Shown: in pieces, positions 42,480 through 51,570 of the stretch
Layout of the letters: every line of letters begins with the position of its first letter
How positions within the stretch are numbered: position 1 is the stretch's first letter
Source: Loigolactobacillus jiayinensis
GTDB lineage: Bacteria > Bacillota > Bacilli > Lactobacillales > Lactobacillaceae
Length of the DNA: 64,000 nucleotides
Direction: 5' to 3'
Assembly (NCBI RefSeq): GCF_003946445.1
Contig: NZ_RHOF01000008.1
Span: forward strand, 1-64,000
Made by a program: the position numbers and the translations under genes
Notes under the pieces: generated by a model
The model's database searches: none
What the model was told of the DNA's origin: nothing
Seen by the model: only the letters and a program-made list of their open reading frames with translations

Positions 42480-42689
42480 ATGGGAATAGTAATTAATTTA
42501 GATGTTATGTTAGCTAAACGTAAAATGAGCGTGACCGAATTATCGCAACGCGTGGGCATCACCATGGCCAATCTTTCTATTTTGAAAAACGGCAAGGCTA
42601 AGGCCATTCGTTTTTCAACGCTAGAAGCGATTTGTGCGGCTTTAGAGTGCCAACCAGGTGATATTTTGGAATACCGTGGGCCTAAGTGA
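42480..42689 (+). CDS. Small Xre-type HTH regulator
   Basis: The 69-residue protein is a single HTH (VNLDVMLAKRKMSVTELSQRVGITMANLSILKNGKAKAIRFSTLEAICAALECQPGDILEY pattern), as in the YozG-like regulators paired with DUF2975. TGAGGTG precedes the ATG. It probably controls the pair. Confidence 0.85.
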   Translation: MGIVINLDVMLAKRKMSVTELSQRVGITMANLSILKNGKAKAIRFSTLEAICAALECQPGDILEYRGPK

Positions 42690-42947
42690 AAATGAGCTAA
42701 ATTAAAGTGGCGACTATTTTTTGGCCAAGTTGCAATTGTGAGTGGTTCAAGAGCGAGTCTGACTTTTAGGGCAATAGATTATATTTGATAATTTGGGTAT
42801 TTTTACGATTAAGCAAGTGGTAAAATTATTTTGTAAGCGCTAAATAAAAGTGTTGCTTCAACAAATTAATGGCGGATAAGCGCGTAGACTTGATCAACTT
42901 TACTAGTATCGGATCAGGGCTATTTTTTTAAGGTGGGGGGCCTAGGG

Positions 42948-43568
42948 ATGCACATGAAAAATTTGCAACTAGCAACGGTATTACTTGCTGGGGCACTGGT
43001 TTTGACTGGGTGTAACAATCAAAGTAAATCAAATACTGCAGCTACTAGTCAGACAACAAGTGACCATTCAGTCAGTAGACAAAGTAGCTCTAGTCAGGTA
43101 ATTAAGCAAAGTAGTGAAGCTAAGCAATCAATGAGTTCGAAAGAATCCGCGCCAACAGCGCTTTGGGACAGTCATAAAGATACGCAATTAAAAACATTTA
43201 TCGATCAATGGGCACCAACCATGGATCAAACATATACCGAATATGACGGGCAGACGCCATTGAAAACTTCAACCGGCACCGTCTATCCCACTGATTTAGC
43301 GCAAGCAACGGTGGCTGGGGCAACGGGCGTGCTTGGCTGGAGTGAAAATGGTTTGGGTAGCTATACTTATAATGTGGTGGCAATCTACAATTATGATGGG
43401 ACGCACCCGCCATTACCCAATCATATTACCTATTTATTTGCTTTTCACAATGGCCAACCTATTGTATTAGTCGATCAAAGCCGTGATGGAGCACCGATTT
43501 TAACGGAAACGAAGAATGCGCAAGTACAAGCAAACTTTACGCAAATCGCCAGTAGCACTAGCAACTAA
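42948..43568 (+). CDS. DUF4767 lipoprotein
   Basis: The 206-residue protein has a lipoprotein signal (TVLLAGALVLTGC, lipobox LTGC), a Ser/Thr/Gln-rich linker and a DUF4767-type C-terminal domain beginning LWDSHKDTQLKTFIDQW. Such proteins are anchored on the outer membrane face in lactobacilli; the function is unknown. ATG 42948 is favoured over a GTG at 42933 in view of AAGGTGG. A 240-base AT-rich gap before it shows no feature. Confidence 0.8.
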   Translation: MHMKNLQLATVLLAGALVLTGCNNQSKSNTAATSQTTSDHSVSRQSSSSQVIKQSSEAKQSMSSKESAPTALWDSHKDTQLKTFIDQWAPTMDQTYTEYDGQTPLKTSTGTVYPTDLAQATVAGATGVLGWSENGLGSYTYNVVAIYNYDGTHPPLPNHITYLFAFHNGQPIVLVDQSRDGAPILTETKNAQVQANFTQIASSTSN

Positions 43569-43730
43569 TGAGTTGATCATTTAAGTTGACGTTCCGTGGC
43601 CGTCAACGGCGGTTCGCACCACGTTTAATTTGCTCTGGAATCAGTAGTATAGTGATCTTAAAATGGTTAAGCGCTGCTATTATAGGGGAAGGTGGCAGTC
43701 GCCCAACCCCAGTAAAAAGAAGGTGACCAG

Positions 43731-44087
43731 ATGATCACACGTGAAAAAATCATTGCCTATCTGGCAGAAACTTATGCGGTGCAACCTGAATATCCGTTTA
43801 AAAAATTTCCCAATTATTGCGTGTTCAAACATCAGCGCAATCACAAGTGGTTCGCCTTAATGATGTCAATTCCGCAGAATAAACTTTATGGCACTGATTC
43901 GACTGAAATTGAGGTCATTGATGTTAAAATCAATCCAGAACTGGGTGATATTTTAAAAACCAGCCCAGCCTATTATCCGGCTTATCACATGAATAAAGAA
44001 CATTGGCTTACCGTTGATCTTGCAGCGTTGACTGATTTTAAGCCATTAAGTGACTTGATTGCTGACAGTTATCAATTAACCCAATAA
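43731..44087 (+). CDS. MmcQ/YjbR family protein
   Basis: The 118-residue protein fits the MmcQ/YjbR family with the CyaY-like fold (YPFKKFPNYCVFKHQRNHKWFALMM, then DVKINPELGDIL and YYPAYHMNKEHWLTVDL). Family proteins often lie near regulators and may bind DNA; the role is unclear. GAAGGTGA precedes the ATG. Confidence 0.82.
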   Translation: MITREKIIAYLAETYAVQPEYPFKKFPNYCVFKHQRNHKWFALMMSIPQNKLYGTDSTEIEVIDVKINPELGDILKTSPAYYPAYHMNKEHWLTVDLAALTDFKPLSDLIADSYQLTQ

Positions 44088-44174
44088 ATACAGTGCAAAG
44101 CGGTTTTTAGTGGGATAAACGCCTATAATATAGACGTAAATTTGTCTACAGACTAATTTAAATGGGGTATTAAT

Positions 44175-45182
44175 ATGCAATATGCAAACTTAGGACAAAC
44201 GGATATTAAGGTTTCGAAAATTTGTATCGGCGCGATGAGTTTTGGTCAGCCAGGGACAATGCACGATTGGAGCTTAGATTATCCAGCTAGTGAAAAAATC
44301 ATCCAGCACGCTTTGAGCTTAGGCATTAATTTTTTTGATACAGCTAACACTTATTCGGCTGGGACTAGCGAGGAATATTTAGGGCGGGCGTTGAAAAACA
44401 ATCAGGTGCCGCGGGAGCAAGTGGTGCTGGCGTCCAAAGTCTATTTCAATCCAGGGCGGTTATCGAAGACAGCGATTCAGCGGGAAATTAATGGTTCCTT
44501 GAAACGACTGGGTACCGACTATTTGGATCTGTACATTATTCATCGCTTTGATTATGACACGCCAATCGAAGAAACGATGGCAGCGCTAAATGAGTTAGTC
44601 AAAGCGGGCAAGGTGCGGGCAATTGGCGCCTCGGCAATGTATGGTTATCAGTTTGCCAATATGCAGCAAGTGGCTAAAGATCATGGTTGGGCGCAATTTC
44701 AGACGATGGAAAACCACTATAATTTGTTGTACCGTGAGGATGAGCGCGAATTAATCCCTATTTGTCAGCAAATGGGGGTGTCCTTGATGCCATATAGTCC
44801 ATTGGCGGCAGGACATTTAAGTCATCGCCAATGGCAAGTGAATACGTTGCGTAGCCAAACTGATCGTGTCGCCATGGGTAAATATGATCGGGCGGAAACT
44901 GAGGATCTGCGAATCGTTGAGCGGGTCTATCAATTGGCTAAACAGCACAACGTTTCGATGACGCAAATTGCTTTAGCGTGGCAGTGGGCTAAGGGAGTAA
45001 CGGCGCCAATTGTCGGTTCAACTAAGGCGGCTCATTTGGATGAGGCTGTAGCGGCGCTAGCGGTACAACTCACGCCGGCTGATATGCAGATGTTGGAAGA
45101 ATTGTATGTGCCGCATGGAATTGTTGGCGCCATCGCGCAAAATCCGCCGCAGGGAACGGTGTTGCTGGATGAAAAGAAGTAA
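44175..45182 (+). CDS. Aldo/keto reductase (large type)
   Basis: The 335-residue protein is an AKR with the NFFDTANTYSAGTSEEYLG (Asp, Tyr), LASKV (Lys) and YIIHRFD (His) tetrad sites and a C-terminal TAPIVGSTKAAHL segment. It belongs to the AKR11/YhdN-like or oxidoreductase-tas-like group. It is followed after 32 bases by a nitroreductase in the same direction. Confidence 0.85.
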   Translation: MQYANLGQTDIKVSKICIGAMSFGQPGTMHDWSLDYPASEKIIQHALSLGINFFDTANTYSAGTSEEYLGRALKNNQVPREQVVLASKVYFNPGRLSKTAIQREINGSLKRLGTDYLDLYIIHRFDYDTPIEETMAALNELVKAGKVRAIGASAMYGYQFANMQQVAKDHGWAQFQTMENHYNLLYREDERELIPICQQMGVSLMPYSPLAAGHLSHRQWQVNTLRSQTDRVAMGKYDRAETEDLRIVERVYQLAKQHNVSMTQIALAWQWAKGVTAPIVGSTKAAHLDEAVAALAVQLTPADMQMLEELYVPHGIVGAIAQNPPQGTVLLDEKK

Positions 45183-45214
45183 TTGAGTGAACTAAAGACT
45201 AGGGAGATCTTATC

Positions 45215-45727
45215 ATGCAAACATTTGATGCCATAATTAAACGCAAAGGGATACGTAGTTTCAACGCTAAACAAATTAGCAACGAGCAGGAGAAAAAATT
45301 GATTCACGCGGCGAATGCGGCGCCAATCAGTGGCGGCGGTTTCCGCGATTCAGCACGACAGATAACCTTTGTTCAAAAGCCGGAATTGTTGCAGCAAATT
45401 TCTAAGCTAGCGGGTGACGATGGTGATCCGCTGTATGGTGCACCAACGCTGATTATTCTCTCAGCACCGGAAAATTCTTTTCACGCTGAACAGATTGATA
45501 TCGGCTTGATGGCGCAATCAATTTTGTTGGCGGCCACGGATCTAGGCTTAGATACGATTTTGATCACTGGCATTATAGCGGGGTTAAAGGCTGACGCAAA
45601 ATTGCTAGCCGCGCTTAATTTACCGCAGGACTATCAGCCATTTGTCGGCATTGTAATTGGCTATACTGACGACACAACGGTAAAAACACGTGCTTACCGG
45701 GATGATAATGTTAACTATATCCGCTAA
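45215..45727 (+). CDS. Nitroreductase family protein (small)
   Basis: The 170-residue protein starts FDAIIKRKGIRSFNAKQI, as FMN nitroreductases do, and ends with GIVIGYTDDT. It is shorter than the 36840 copy. Probable FMN-dependent reductase in an operon with the aldo-keto reductase. A hairpin terminator follows at 45743-45780. Confidence 0.82.
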   Translation: MQTFDAIIKRKGIRSFNAKQISNEQEKKLIHAANAAPISGGGFRDSARQITFVQKPELLQQISKLAGDDGDPLYGAPTLIILSAPENSFHAEQIDIGLMAQSILLAATDLGLDTILITGIIAGLKADAKLLAALNLPQDYQPFVGIVIGYTDDTTVKTRAYRDDNVNYIR

Positions 45728-45742
45728 ATTGAATATTAAACT

Positions 45743-45785
45743 GGAGGCTATGGCATAAGGAAAATTATGTCGGCGCCTCCTTTTT
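45743..45785 (+). terminator. Terminator hairpin, degenerate copy of the AGGCTGTGACATAA repeat
   Basis: GGAGGC … CATAA pairs with TTATG … GCCTCC, then T5. It ends the nitroreductase transcript and is the third member of the repeated hairpin family. Confidence 0.7.
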
Positions 45786-46119
45786 GTTGCCGTGCGAACT
45801 TACGCAAGTATTAGGTCACAAACGAGCGGGAGTTATCGGTAACCCTTAGTTGCCAGCCGATAAAGTTGCGCGGTATTGTAATAGTGAATTCAAATAAGTA
45901 CAAATTTTATCTAGAAATAAGCATTCAAATTGAAATAAATGCTATTTTTAATGGTACTTTAATAATGGTATAATAGCTAAGATTGTTCTTATTGGTTTCG
46001 ATTTTGATAGTTTTAGCGCTTGATCCTTGTTACATATAAAGTGGTGGGATACTAAAGAAAAGTTGTTATTTTTGCGTACGGCTTGATAAAGGATGTGCGC
46101 TACATAGCTGGAGGCAGAA
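45786..46119. other. Upstream region of the amino-acid permease
   Basis: AGCATT / AATGCT (about 45920-45944) forms a weak inverted pair; a TATAAT box lies at 45969-45974 with a poor -35. The following 140 bases would be an untranslated leader. I see no T-box or riboswitch motif. Confidence 0.35.
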
Positions 46120-47538
46120 ATGAAGCAGAAAAATAAACAGGCGCCGGAATTACAGCGCTCGATGACAGCCGGACAAATGGAGATGATCTCCCTTGGTGGC
46201 GCGATTGGCGTAGGTCTTTTTATGGGGGCCACATCAACAATCAAATGGACAGGGCCGTCGGTTATTTTAGCCTATATGTTTGTTGGGCTGATTCTCTATA
46301 TTGTGATGCGGGCGTTGGGGGAAATGATCTACGTTAATCCTGGGACTGGCTCGTTCGCTGATTATGCGACAGAATACGTCCATCCCTTAGCTGGGTACAT
46401 GGCCAAATGGGCGAACGTTTTTGAGTACATTGTGGTCGGCATGTCTGAAGTAGTGGCGGCAACCGAGTATTTACGGTATTGGTGGCCACATACTAATTCT
46501 TTTGTCGCTGGGATCATCATTATTTTATTTTTAGTTGCGGCGAACTTGGCCAGTGCTAAGGCGTATGGCTCGTTGGAGTTTTGGTTTGCAATGATCAAGG
46601 TTGTAACCATTATTATGATGATCGTCTTAGGCCTAGCGATTATTTTCTTAGGTTGGGGTAATGGTGGCCAGCCAATTGGCCTGAGTAATCTGTGGCGGCA
46701 CGGTGGTTTCTTTACCGGCGGCGTGCAAGGCTTCTTCTTCTCGATGTCGATTGTTGTCGGCTCGTATCAAGGGATCGAGTTGCTGGGAATTTCAGCTGGT
46801 GAAGTGGCCAATCCGCAACAGGCCATTGTTAAATCGGTTAAATCAGTGCTACTGCGGATTCTGATTTTCTACGTTGGCGCGATTTTTGTAATTGTCACCA
46901 TTTACCCATGGAATCAGTTAAGTAGTATTGGCTCACCATTTGTGTCAACCTTTGCTAAAGTCGGTATCACAGCTGCGGCGTCAGTGATCAACTTTGTCGT
47001 ACTGACCGCGGCGCTTTCCGGGGCTAATTCCGGAATTTATTCCTCAAGTCGGATGTTGTTTAAATTAGCGCATGAAGGCGATGCACCGAAAATACTTGGG
47101 CGAGTGTCGAAACGAATCGTGCCTGATGCGGCGATTCTAGGGATTTCTGGTGGTATTTTACTCGGTTTTATCATTGACATGATAGCGTCAATTTATAGTA
47201 AATCCACCGCCAATTTGTTTGTAGTCGTGTTCAGTTCCTCAGTTTTACCAGGGATGGTGCCTTGGTTTGTGATCCTGCTGGCCGAGCTGCGTTTCCGTAA
47301 AGGGAACCCTGAGTTGATGCAGACGCATCCTTTTAAGTTACCATTATACCCGGCAGCCAATTATTTTGCGTTGGCGATGTTGTTGGTGATCGTCGTATTC
47401 ATGTTCATTAATCCGGATACGCGGATATCCGTGATCGTTGGTGCAGTAGCTTTGATCATAGCAGCAACTGTTTACCTGATTCGACATGGGTTTGGTCGAG
47501 TTGCTAGGATAAGTAAGAAAAACAGACAACTACCGTAA
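46120..47538 (+). CDS. Amino-acid permease (APC superfamily)
   Basis: The 472-residue protein has 12 predicted helices and the N-terminal motif SLGGAIGVGLFMGATSTIKWTGPS of AAT-type permeases (similar to GABA, proline or D-serine permeases), plus SGANSGIYSSSRMLFKLA in TM8-loop. It takes up an amino acid with protons; specificity is unclear. GGAGG precedes the ATG, and a terminator overlaps its stop (47519-47557). Confidence 0.88.
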   Translation: MKQKNKQAPELQRSMTAGQMEMISLGGAIGVGLFMGATSTIKWTGPSVILAYMFVGLILYIVMRALGEMIYVNPGTGSFADYATEYVHPLAGYMAKWANVFEYIVVGMSEVVAATEYLRYWWPHTNSFVAGIIIILFLVAANLASAKAYGSLEFWFAMIKVVTIIMMIVLGLAIIFLGWGNGGQPIGLSNLWRHGGFFTGGVQGFFFSMSIVVGSYQGIELLGISAGEVANPQQAIVKSVKSVLLRILIFYVGAIFVIVTIYPWNQLSSIGSPFVSTFAKVGITAAASVINFVVLTAALSGANSGIYSSSRMLFKLAHEGDAPKILGRVSKRIVPDAAILGISGGILLGFIIDMIASIYSKSTANLFVVVFSSSVLPGMVPWFVILLAELRFRKGNPELMQTHPFKLPLYPAANYFALAMLLVIVVFMFINPDTRISVIVGAVALIIAATVYLIRHGFGRVARISKKNRQLP

Positions 47539-47557
47539 GGCTAGCTGCCTGTTTTTT
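47519..47557 (+). terminator. Intrinsic terminator
   Basis: AACAGACAACTA / TAGCTGCCTGTT followed by T7, beginning inside the last codons of the permease. Confidence 0.7.
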
Positions 47558-47626
47558 TGTATTTTGTCATAATTAGCGTTTTTTGTTAGTTAGCAAATCG
47601 TCATTTTAGGTGGTTTGCTGCACTGC

Positions 47627-48679
47627 TTAGTAAAAGTCGCCTAAATTCTCGATCAAGCGGATGTGTTCAAAACCAGTGTTGACGCCAATTTTGATTGCTG
47701 CTTTAGCGGCAGCACCAGCAGCTTGCGTTAATTCACCACTCAGAACTAAAAAGTCAAAAAATTTGCGCAATGAAGTCGCATTCGTTTGTATATCACTCGT
47801 TGAGTAAGCAATTTTACGTGGGAACCACTCACCTAAATATTCTGCAACTTCTTCACCGGCCTTTAGCGGCGTTTTAATCGTGTAATAGAGTAGGAAATTG
47901 TTGATAAAAAGGTCACTATTGGCAGCGTGTTTATTGATAACTTTACGACTAAAGCCTTTATCATTAGCTAGATAATTTTTAAATTCAGTCAGCAATAAAT
48001 GGTTGTTGGACTGTACCGCAGCCATGATTTTTTCATAACGGTCGCCATTCCCAGTTAATAGTGCCTGATCGTTTTCGTACTTGTCCCAGCGATGATAGTT
48101 GGTCCAAGTTTTATGGAGTTGGTAGCTATTTTCGGCGGCAAAGTTGGTGCTGTCAACGATAGTTAAGTTAGTTGCAAATGCAGCTACGGCAGCATCTTTA
48201 ACAAAGGCGTATTTTTTATGTTGGAAGGGAATTTGCATTAAATAAGCCATTAATTTCGTTTGGATCACTTGTTGTGGCTCATGTAGTCCATGTAGCTCAG
48301 CTATTAAAATTAAATTAGACATTGCGCCAGTGACATGGCGATCGAAGCCAGCGTTTAGCTCAACTTTACCAGCCATTTCTAAATACTTGTCAATGGCTGT
48401 ATCCGAAATTCCAACCAAGGTAAAAGCGGCCCGCACGCCAGCAACAATATATTGGGCCAACTGTTTTTTACTTTTAGCATTGATATCGTAAAGCACAATT
48501 GTGGCGTAGGTTAAATCGTTGACGAGGATAACGACTTTTTTACGCTGTAACGTGTAGTAATTAGCATGCCAAGAGAAGAAGGGATTCGCTTGAGCAAAAT
48601 TCTTTGTGATGGTAGGATCAGTTACTTTAACGAGCTGATTGAAAATGGGTAGGGCTTTTTTAGTGGGATTAATAATCAT
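47627..48679 (-). CDS. DUF6933 protein with integrase-core-like C-terminal half
   Basis: The 350-residue protein begins with a DUF6933-like domain (MIINPTKKALPIFNQL … SWHANYYTLQRKKVVILVNDLTYATIVLYDINAK … VELNAGFDRHVTGAM). The last 120 residues (FKNYLANDKGFSRKVINKH … FINNFLLYY … NATSLRKFFDFLVLSGEL) resemble a SAM-like domain found in SEC-C-type and phage-integrase N-terminal regions, but there is no recombinase catalytic domain. The function is unknown. It is a single gene; the start follows AAAAGGAGC. Confidence 0.7.
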   Translation of the reverse strand: MIINPTKKALPIFNQLVKVTDPTITKNFAQANPFFSWHANYYTLQRKKVVILVNDLTYATIVLYDINAKSKKQLAQYIVAGVRAAFTLVGISDTAIDKYLEMAGKVELNAGFDRHVTGAMSNLILIAELHGLHEPQQVIQTKLMAYLMQIPFQHKKYAFVKDAAVAAFATNLTIVDSTNFAAENSYQLHKTWTNYHRWDKYENDQALLTGNGDRYEKIMAAVQSNNHLLLTEFKNYLANDKGFSRKVINKHAANSDLFINNFLLYYTIKTPLKAGEEVAEYLGEWFPRKIAYSTSDIQTNATSLRKFFDFLVLSGELTQAAGAAAKAAIKIGVNTGFEHIRLIENLGDFY

Positions 48680-48897
48680 GGCTGTGGCTCCTTTTTTGGT
48701 TATATTGTTAGCATTTAATTAATAATTATCACCACAACTTTACTAAAGTTTAGGGTAGCTTGTAAACCTAATTGCATTTATACTGCGTGATTGTGGTGGC
48801 GTTTGTTACTAGTTGGCAACTATAAGCGACTTTCGTAGTATTTGCTTGGCACGTCTGCTACAATGCAAGGGCAAACTAAATGATAGGAAGTGTTACG

Positions 48898-49356
48898 ATG
48901 AGCCAAACTGAAAAAGTAATTGCTACATTGCAAACTTTGGCTACTGGTGCCACTGGTCAAGCTAATCACCACGTGATTGCGGCACAGATTTTTGCTAGTC
49001 AAGGTTTTACGAAGTTAAGTACCAAATATACTGCTCACGCGACTGAAGAACAAGATTTTGCTGGTCAATTTATGGCCCGTATTCTTGATCTCAATGGTCA
49101 AGTACAGCACGAAGCTCAGCCGGCGCAACCAGTATTTACTGAATTTAGCGCCTACTTAAAGGCTGAAGCAGCGATTTCACAAAAAGGCATTACTGCGCTG
49201 GAACCGTTATTGGATCATCACTTGCTGGATATCACCAGTTACGATCTAGTTAAGGCTTATGTGGAAGATGAAGTGGAAGATCTGAATTGGACGCAGCAAC
49301 AATTGGACATGCTAACGCTGATTGGTAAGCAGAATTATTTGACCCAGATGCTGTAA
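48898..49356 (+). CDS. Ferritin-like (four-helix) protein
   Basis: The 152-residue all-helical protein has ferritin-like spacing of acidic and His residues (HATEEQDFAGQFMARILDLNG; YVEDEVEDLNWTQQQLDML), as in small bacterioferritin-like proteins of lactobacilli. ATG 48898 is chosen because AGGAAGTG lies 6 bases upstream; 48880 has none. Iron storage or oxidative protection is possible; I am not sure the diiron site is complete. Confidence 0.6.
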   Translation: MSQTEKVIATLQTLATGATGQANHHVIAAQIFASQGFTKLSTKYTAHATEEQDFAGQFMARILDLNGQVQHEAQPAQPVFTEFSAYLKAEAAISQKGITALEPLLDHHLLDITSYDLVKAYVEDEVEDLNWTQQQLDMLTLIGKQNYLTQML

Positions 49357-49603
49357 AACTTGATTTGGTTGATGGCACATTAATTAAGTTATTTTTTGAC
49401 GGTGAGTTTACGCTATTCAGGCGGCGACTTACCGTTTTTACTTTAAGTTGCTATAGTTATTATAGTTTATCGTTATTCATTTTTTACATATCACGGCTAT
49501 TCAGAAAATATGTATCCAAAATTGCAATTTTACTTCCATAATATTGGCTCGTATACTCAAAGAGAACTAAGATCTTAGACATAATTAATTGGAGGTAATA
49601 AGA

Positions 49604-51385
49604 ATGACTGCAAAAATTACTGAAAAAATGATATTTAGCCCATCCTTTGACTACATTGATAACGGGGTCGAACATGGTGTGCTTAGTCCCTTTGAAACTA
49701 AAGAAGTTATTTTGAAAAAGGGCCAACAAATTGCGCCTGGTTTTAAACCACTAGCATGTGATATTAAAATGTTAAAAGACGTTCCGGTTAAATTACGGGA
49801 TGGCGTCACAATATATACTGATATTTATTTACCAACTACCGGCGAAAAGGTACCAACATTGATTGCTTGGAGTCCCTACGGTAAAAGTGCCGGCACCGCG
49901 CCACGCTATGTTAATTTATTCAATATGCTAGGTATGGGCGAAAAATGGAATTCAGGTTTAACTAAATTTGAAGCACCAGATCCAGCTTACTGGGTGCAAC
50001 ATGGTTATGCGGTCTGCAATCCTGATATGCGGGGAATCGCGCATAGTGAAGGTAATACGACTATGCTTGGTTCTCAAGAAGCTGAAGATGGTTACGACTT
50101 AATTGAATGGTTAGCTGCTCAATCATGGTCTAACGGTAAAACTGCCTTGACTGGTACATCATACTTGGCTTTCTCACAATGGTACATTGCTGCGGCTAAG
50201 CCACCGCATTTGACTTGTATCAACCCAACTGAAGGCTTGGCTGATGGTTACCGTGATTTAGCTTATATTGGCGGCATTCCTGACGAAAACTTTATTGAAC
50301 GGTTGGCAGTTAACCATGTTAGTGCAACTGGTGGAAAACGGGAAGACTTGACCAAGGAATTACGGGCTGAACCTTTAGCAACTGCTGATATTTGGCAAGA
50401 TAAAATAGCCCATCCTGACGAAATCACTGTACCTGCCTTTGTGATTGCTAGCTATTCCAATACCTTGCACACTATGGGGACTTTCCGGTCATGGCGGACA
50501 TTGGGTTCGAAAGAAAAATGGTTACGAATCCATGATCGTCAAGAATGGCCATATTACTACGATGAAGCTAACACTGAAGAATTACGGCGTTTCTTTGATT
50601 ATTACTTGTTAGACAAAGACAATAACTGGCCAGATACGCCTCAGGTTCGCTATTCATTGATTGACTTTGAAGGTCATAATCAAACGGATATTCCCGCTGC
50701 AGCTTTCCCACCAGCTGGTAGCCAAAATACGCGTTATTATATGAACGGAATGACACGGGCTTTACAAGCACAACCTGAAGCAAAAGATTTGCCAGTTAAA
50801 TATGTTGCTGGTGGTCTACCAGGTCGTGCATCATTCCAAATGACTTTTGATAAAGATACTGAATTTGTCGGTTATCCGAAAGCAAAACTCTTCATGGAGG
50901 TTGATGGCTACAACGATATGGATGTCTTCGTTTGGCTACAAAAGTTGGATGCTCGCGGTAATGTTTTAAGCGAATTTGTCGTACCTAACCATGGTGCTGC
51001 CCTGCAAGACTTCACACAAGAAGGCGCATCAGCACTACGTTATAAGGGTGCTTGGGGTCGTTTACGTGCCTCAATGCGGCACTTAGATGAACAGACCTCA
51101 ACTGACGAGATTCCTACTTACACCTTTGATCGTGTTGAAAAACTTGAAAAGGGTGAAATTATTTCCTTGGACATCGTCTTAAGCGCTATTGGTTTGTCGT
51201 ATAAAGCTGGCGAAACTTTGCGTGTTGTCGTTAGCTCGAAAGATGAACTTGGTGGGGTTATGCCAGGAACACCAGGTGGCGAAGTTGATAATAAAGGCGT
51301 GCACATTCTCCATACTGGTGGCAAATATGCCTCATACCTGCAATTACCATTAATGACAACACAGAGTGTTAAAAAAAGCGTTTAG
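49604..51385 (+). CDS. CocE/NonD (X-Pro dipeptidyl-peptidase S15-like) hydrolase
   Basis: The 593-residue protein is an S15/CocE alpha/beta hydrolase: NPDMRGIAHSEGN, nucleophile in TGTSYLAFSQWY, and a C-terminal jelly-roll domain (RASFQMTFDKDTEFVGYPKAKLFMEV; GLSYKAGETLRVVVSS). It has no signal peptide. Substrates may be acyl esters or peptides; cocaine esterase and glutaryl acylase are relatives. GGAGGT precedes ATG 49604. It is followed by a perfect palindrome and a LysR gene. Confidence 0.85.
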   Translation: MTAKITEKMIFSPSFDYIDNGVEHGVLSPFETKEVILKKGQQIAPGFKPLACDIKMLKDVPVKLRDGVTIYTDIYLPTTGEKVPTLIAWSPYGKSAGTAPRYVNLFNMLGMGEKWNSGLTKFEAPDPAYWVQHGYAVCNPDMRGIAHSEGNTTMLGSQEAEDGYDLIEWLAAQSWSNGKTALTGTSYLAFSQWYIAAAKPPHLTCINPTEGLADGYRDLAYIGGIPDENFIERLAVNHVSATGGKREDLTKELRAEPLATADIWQDKIAHPDEITVPAFVIASYSNTLHTMGTFRSWRTLGSKEKWLRIHDRQEWPYYYDEANTEELRRFFDYYLLDKDNNWPDTPQVRYSLIDFEGHNQTDIPAAAFPPAGSQNTRYYMNGMTRALQAQPEAKDLPVKYVAGGLPGRASFQMTFDKDTEFVGYPKAKLFMEVDGYNDMDVFVWLQKLDARGNVLSEFVVPNHGAALQDFTQEGASALRYKGAWGRLRASMRHLDEQTSTDEIPTYTFDRVEKLEKGEIISLDIVLSAIGLSYKAGETLRVVVSSKDELGGVMPGTPGGEVDNKGVHILHTGGKYASYLQLPLMTTQSVKKSV

Positions 51386-51504
51386 ATTTTGAGCACTAGC
51401 TGAGTAGGGCAATAAGTAGCACGCAGTGATACGTTTGACCTGCGTAGCTAGGCGCAGAAATCTGCTTTTTTAGCACGTTTACACCAAATAAATTGTTCCG
51501 AATT

Positions 51505-51549
51505 AATATGTTTACAGTAACTTTGTGCTAAAGTTACTGTAAACATATT
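51505..51549. promoter_or_regulatory. Perfect 20-bp inverted repeat before LysR gene
   Basis: AATATGTTTACAGTAACTTT (51505-51524) is exactly reversed at 51530-51549 around GTGCT. A T-run follows. It may be the terminator of the hydrolase gene or the operator of the LysR gene, whose start is 21 bases beyond; one sequence may do both. Confidence 0.6.
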
Positions 51550-51570
51550 TTTTTGAATGGAGCTATATTT

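Noticed and set aside
45800-46119. Riboswitch or T-box upstream of the permease
   Set aside because: No AGGGTGG T-box, no known riboswitch core; only a weak inverted pair and a promoter.
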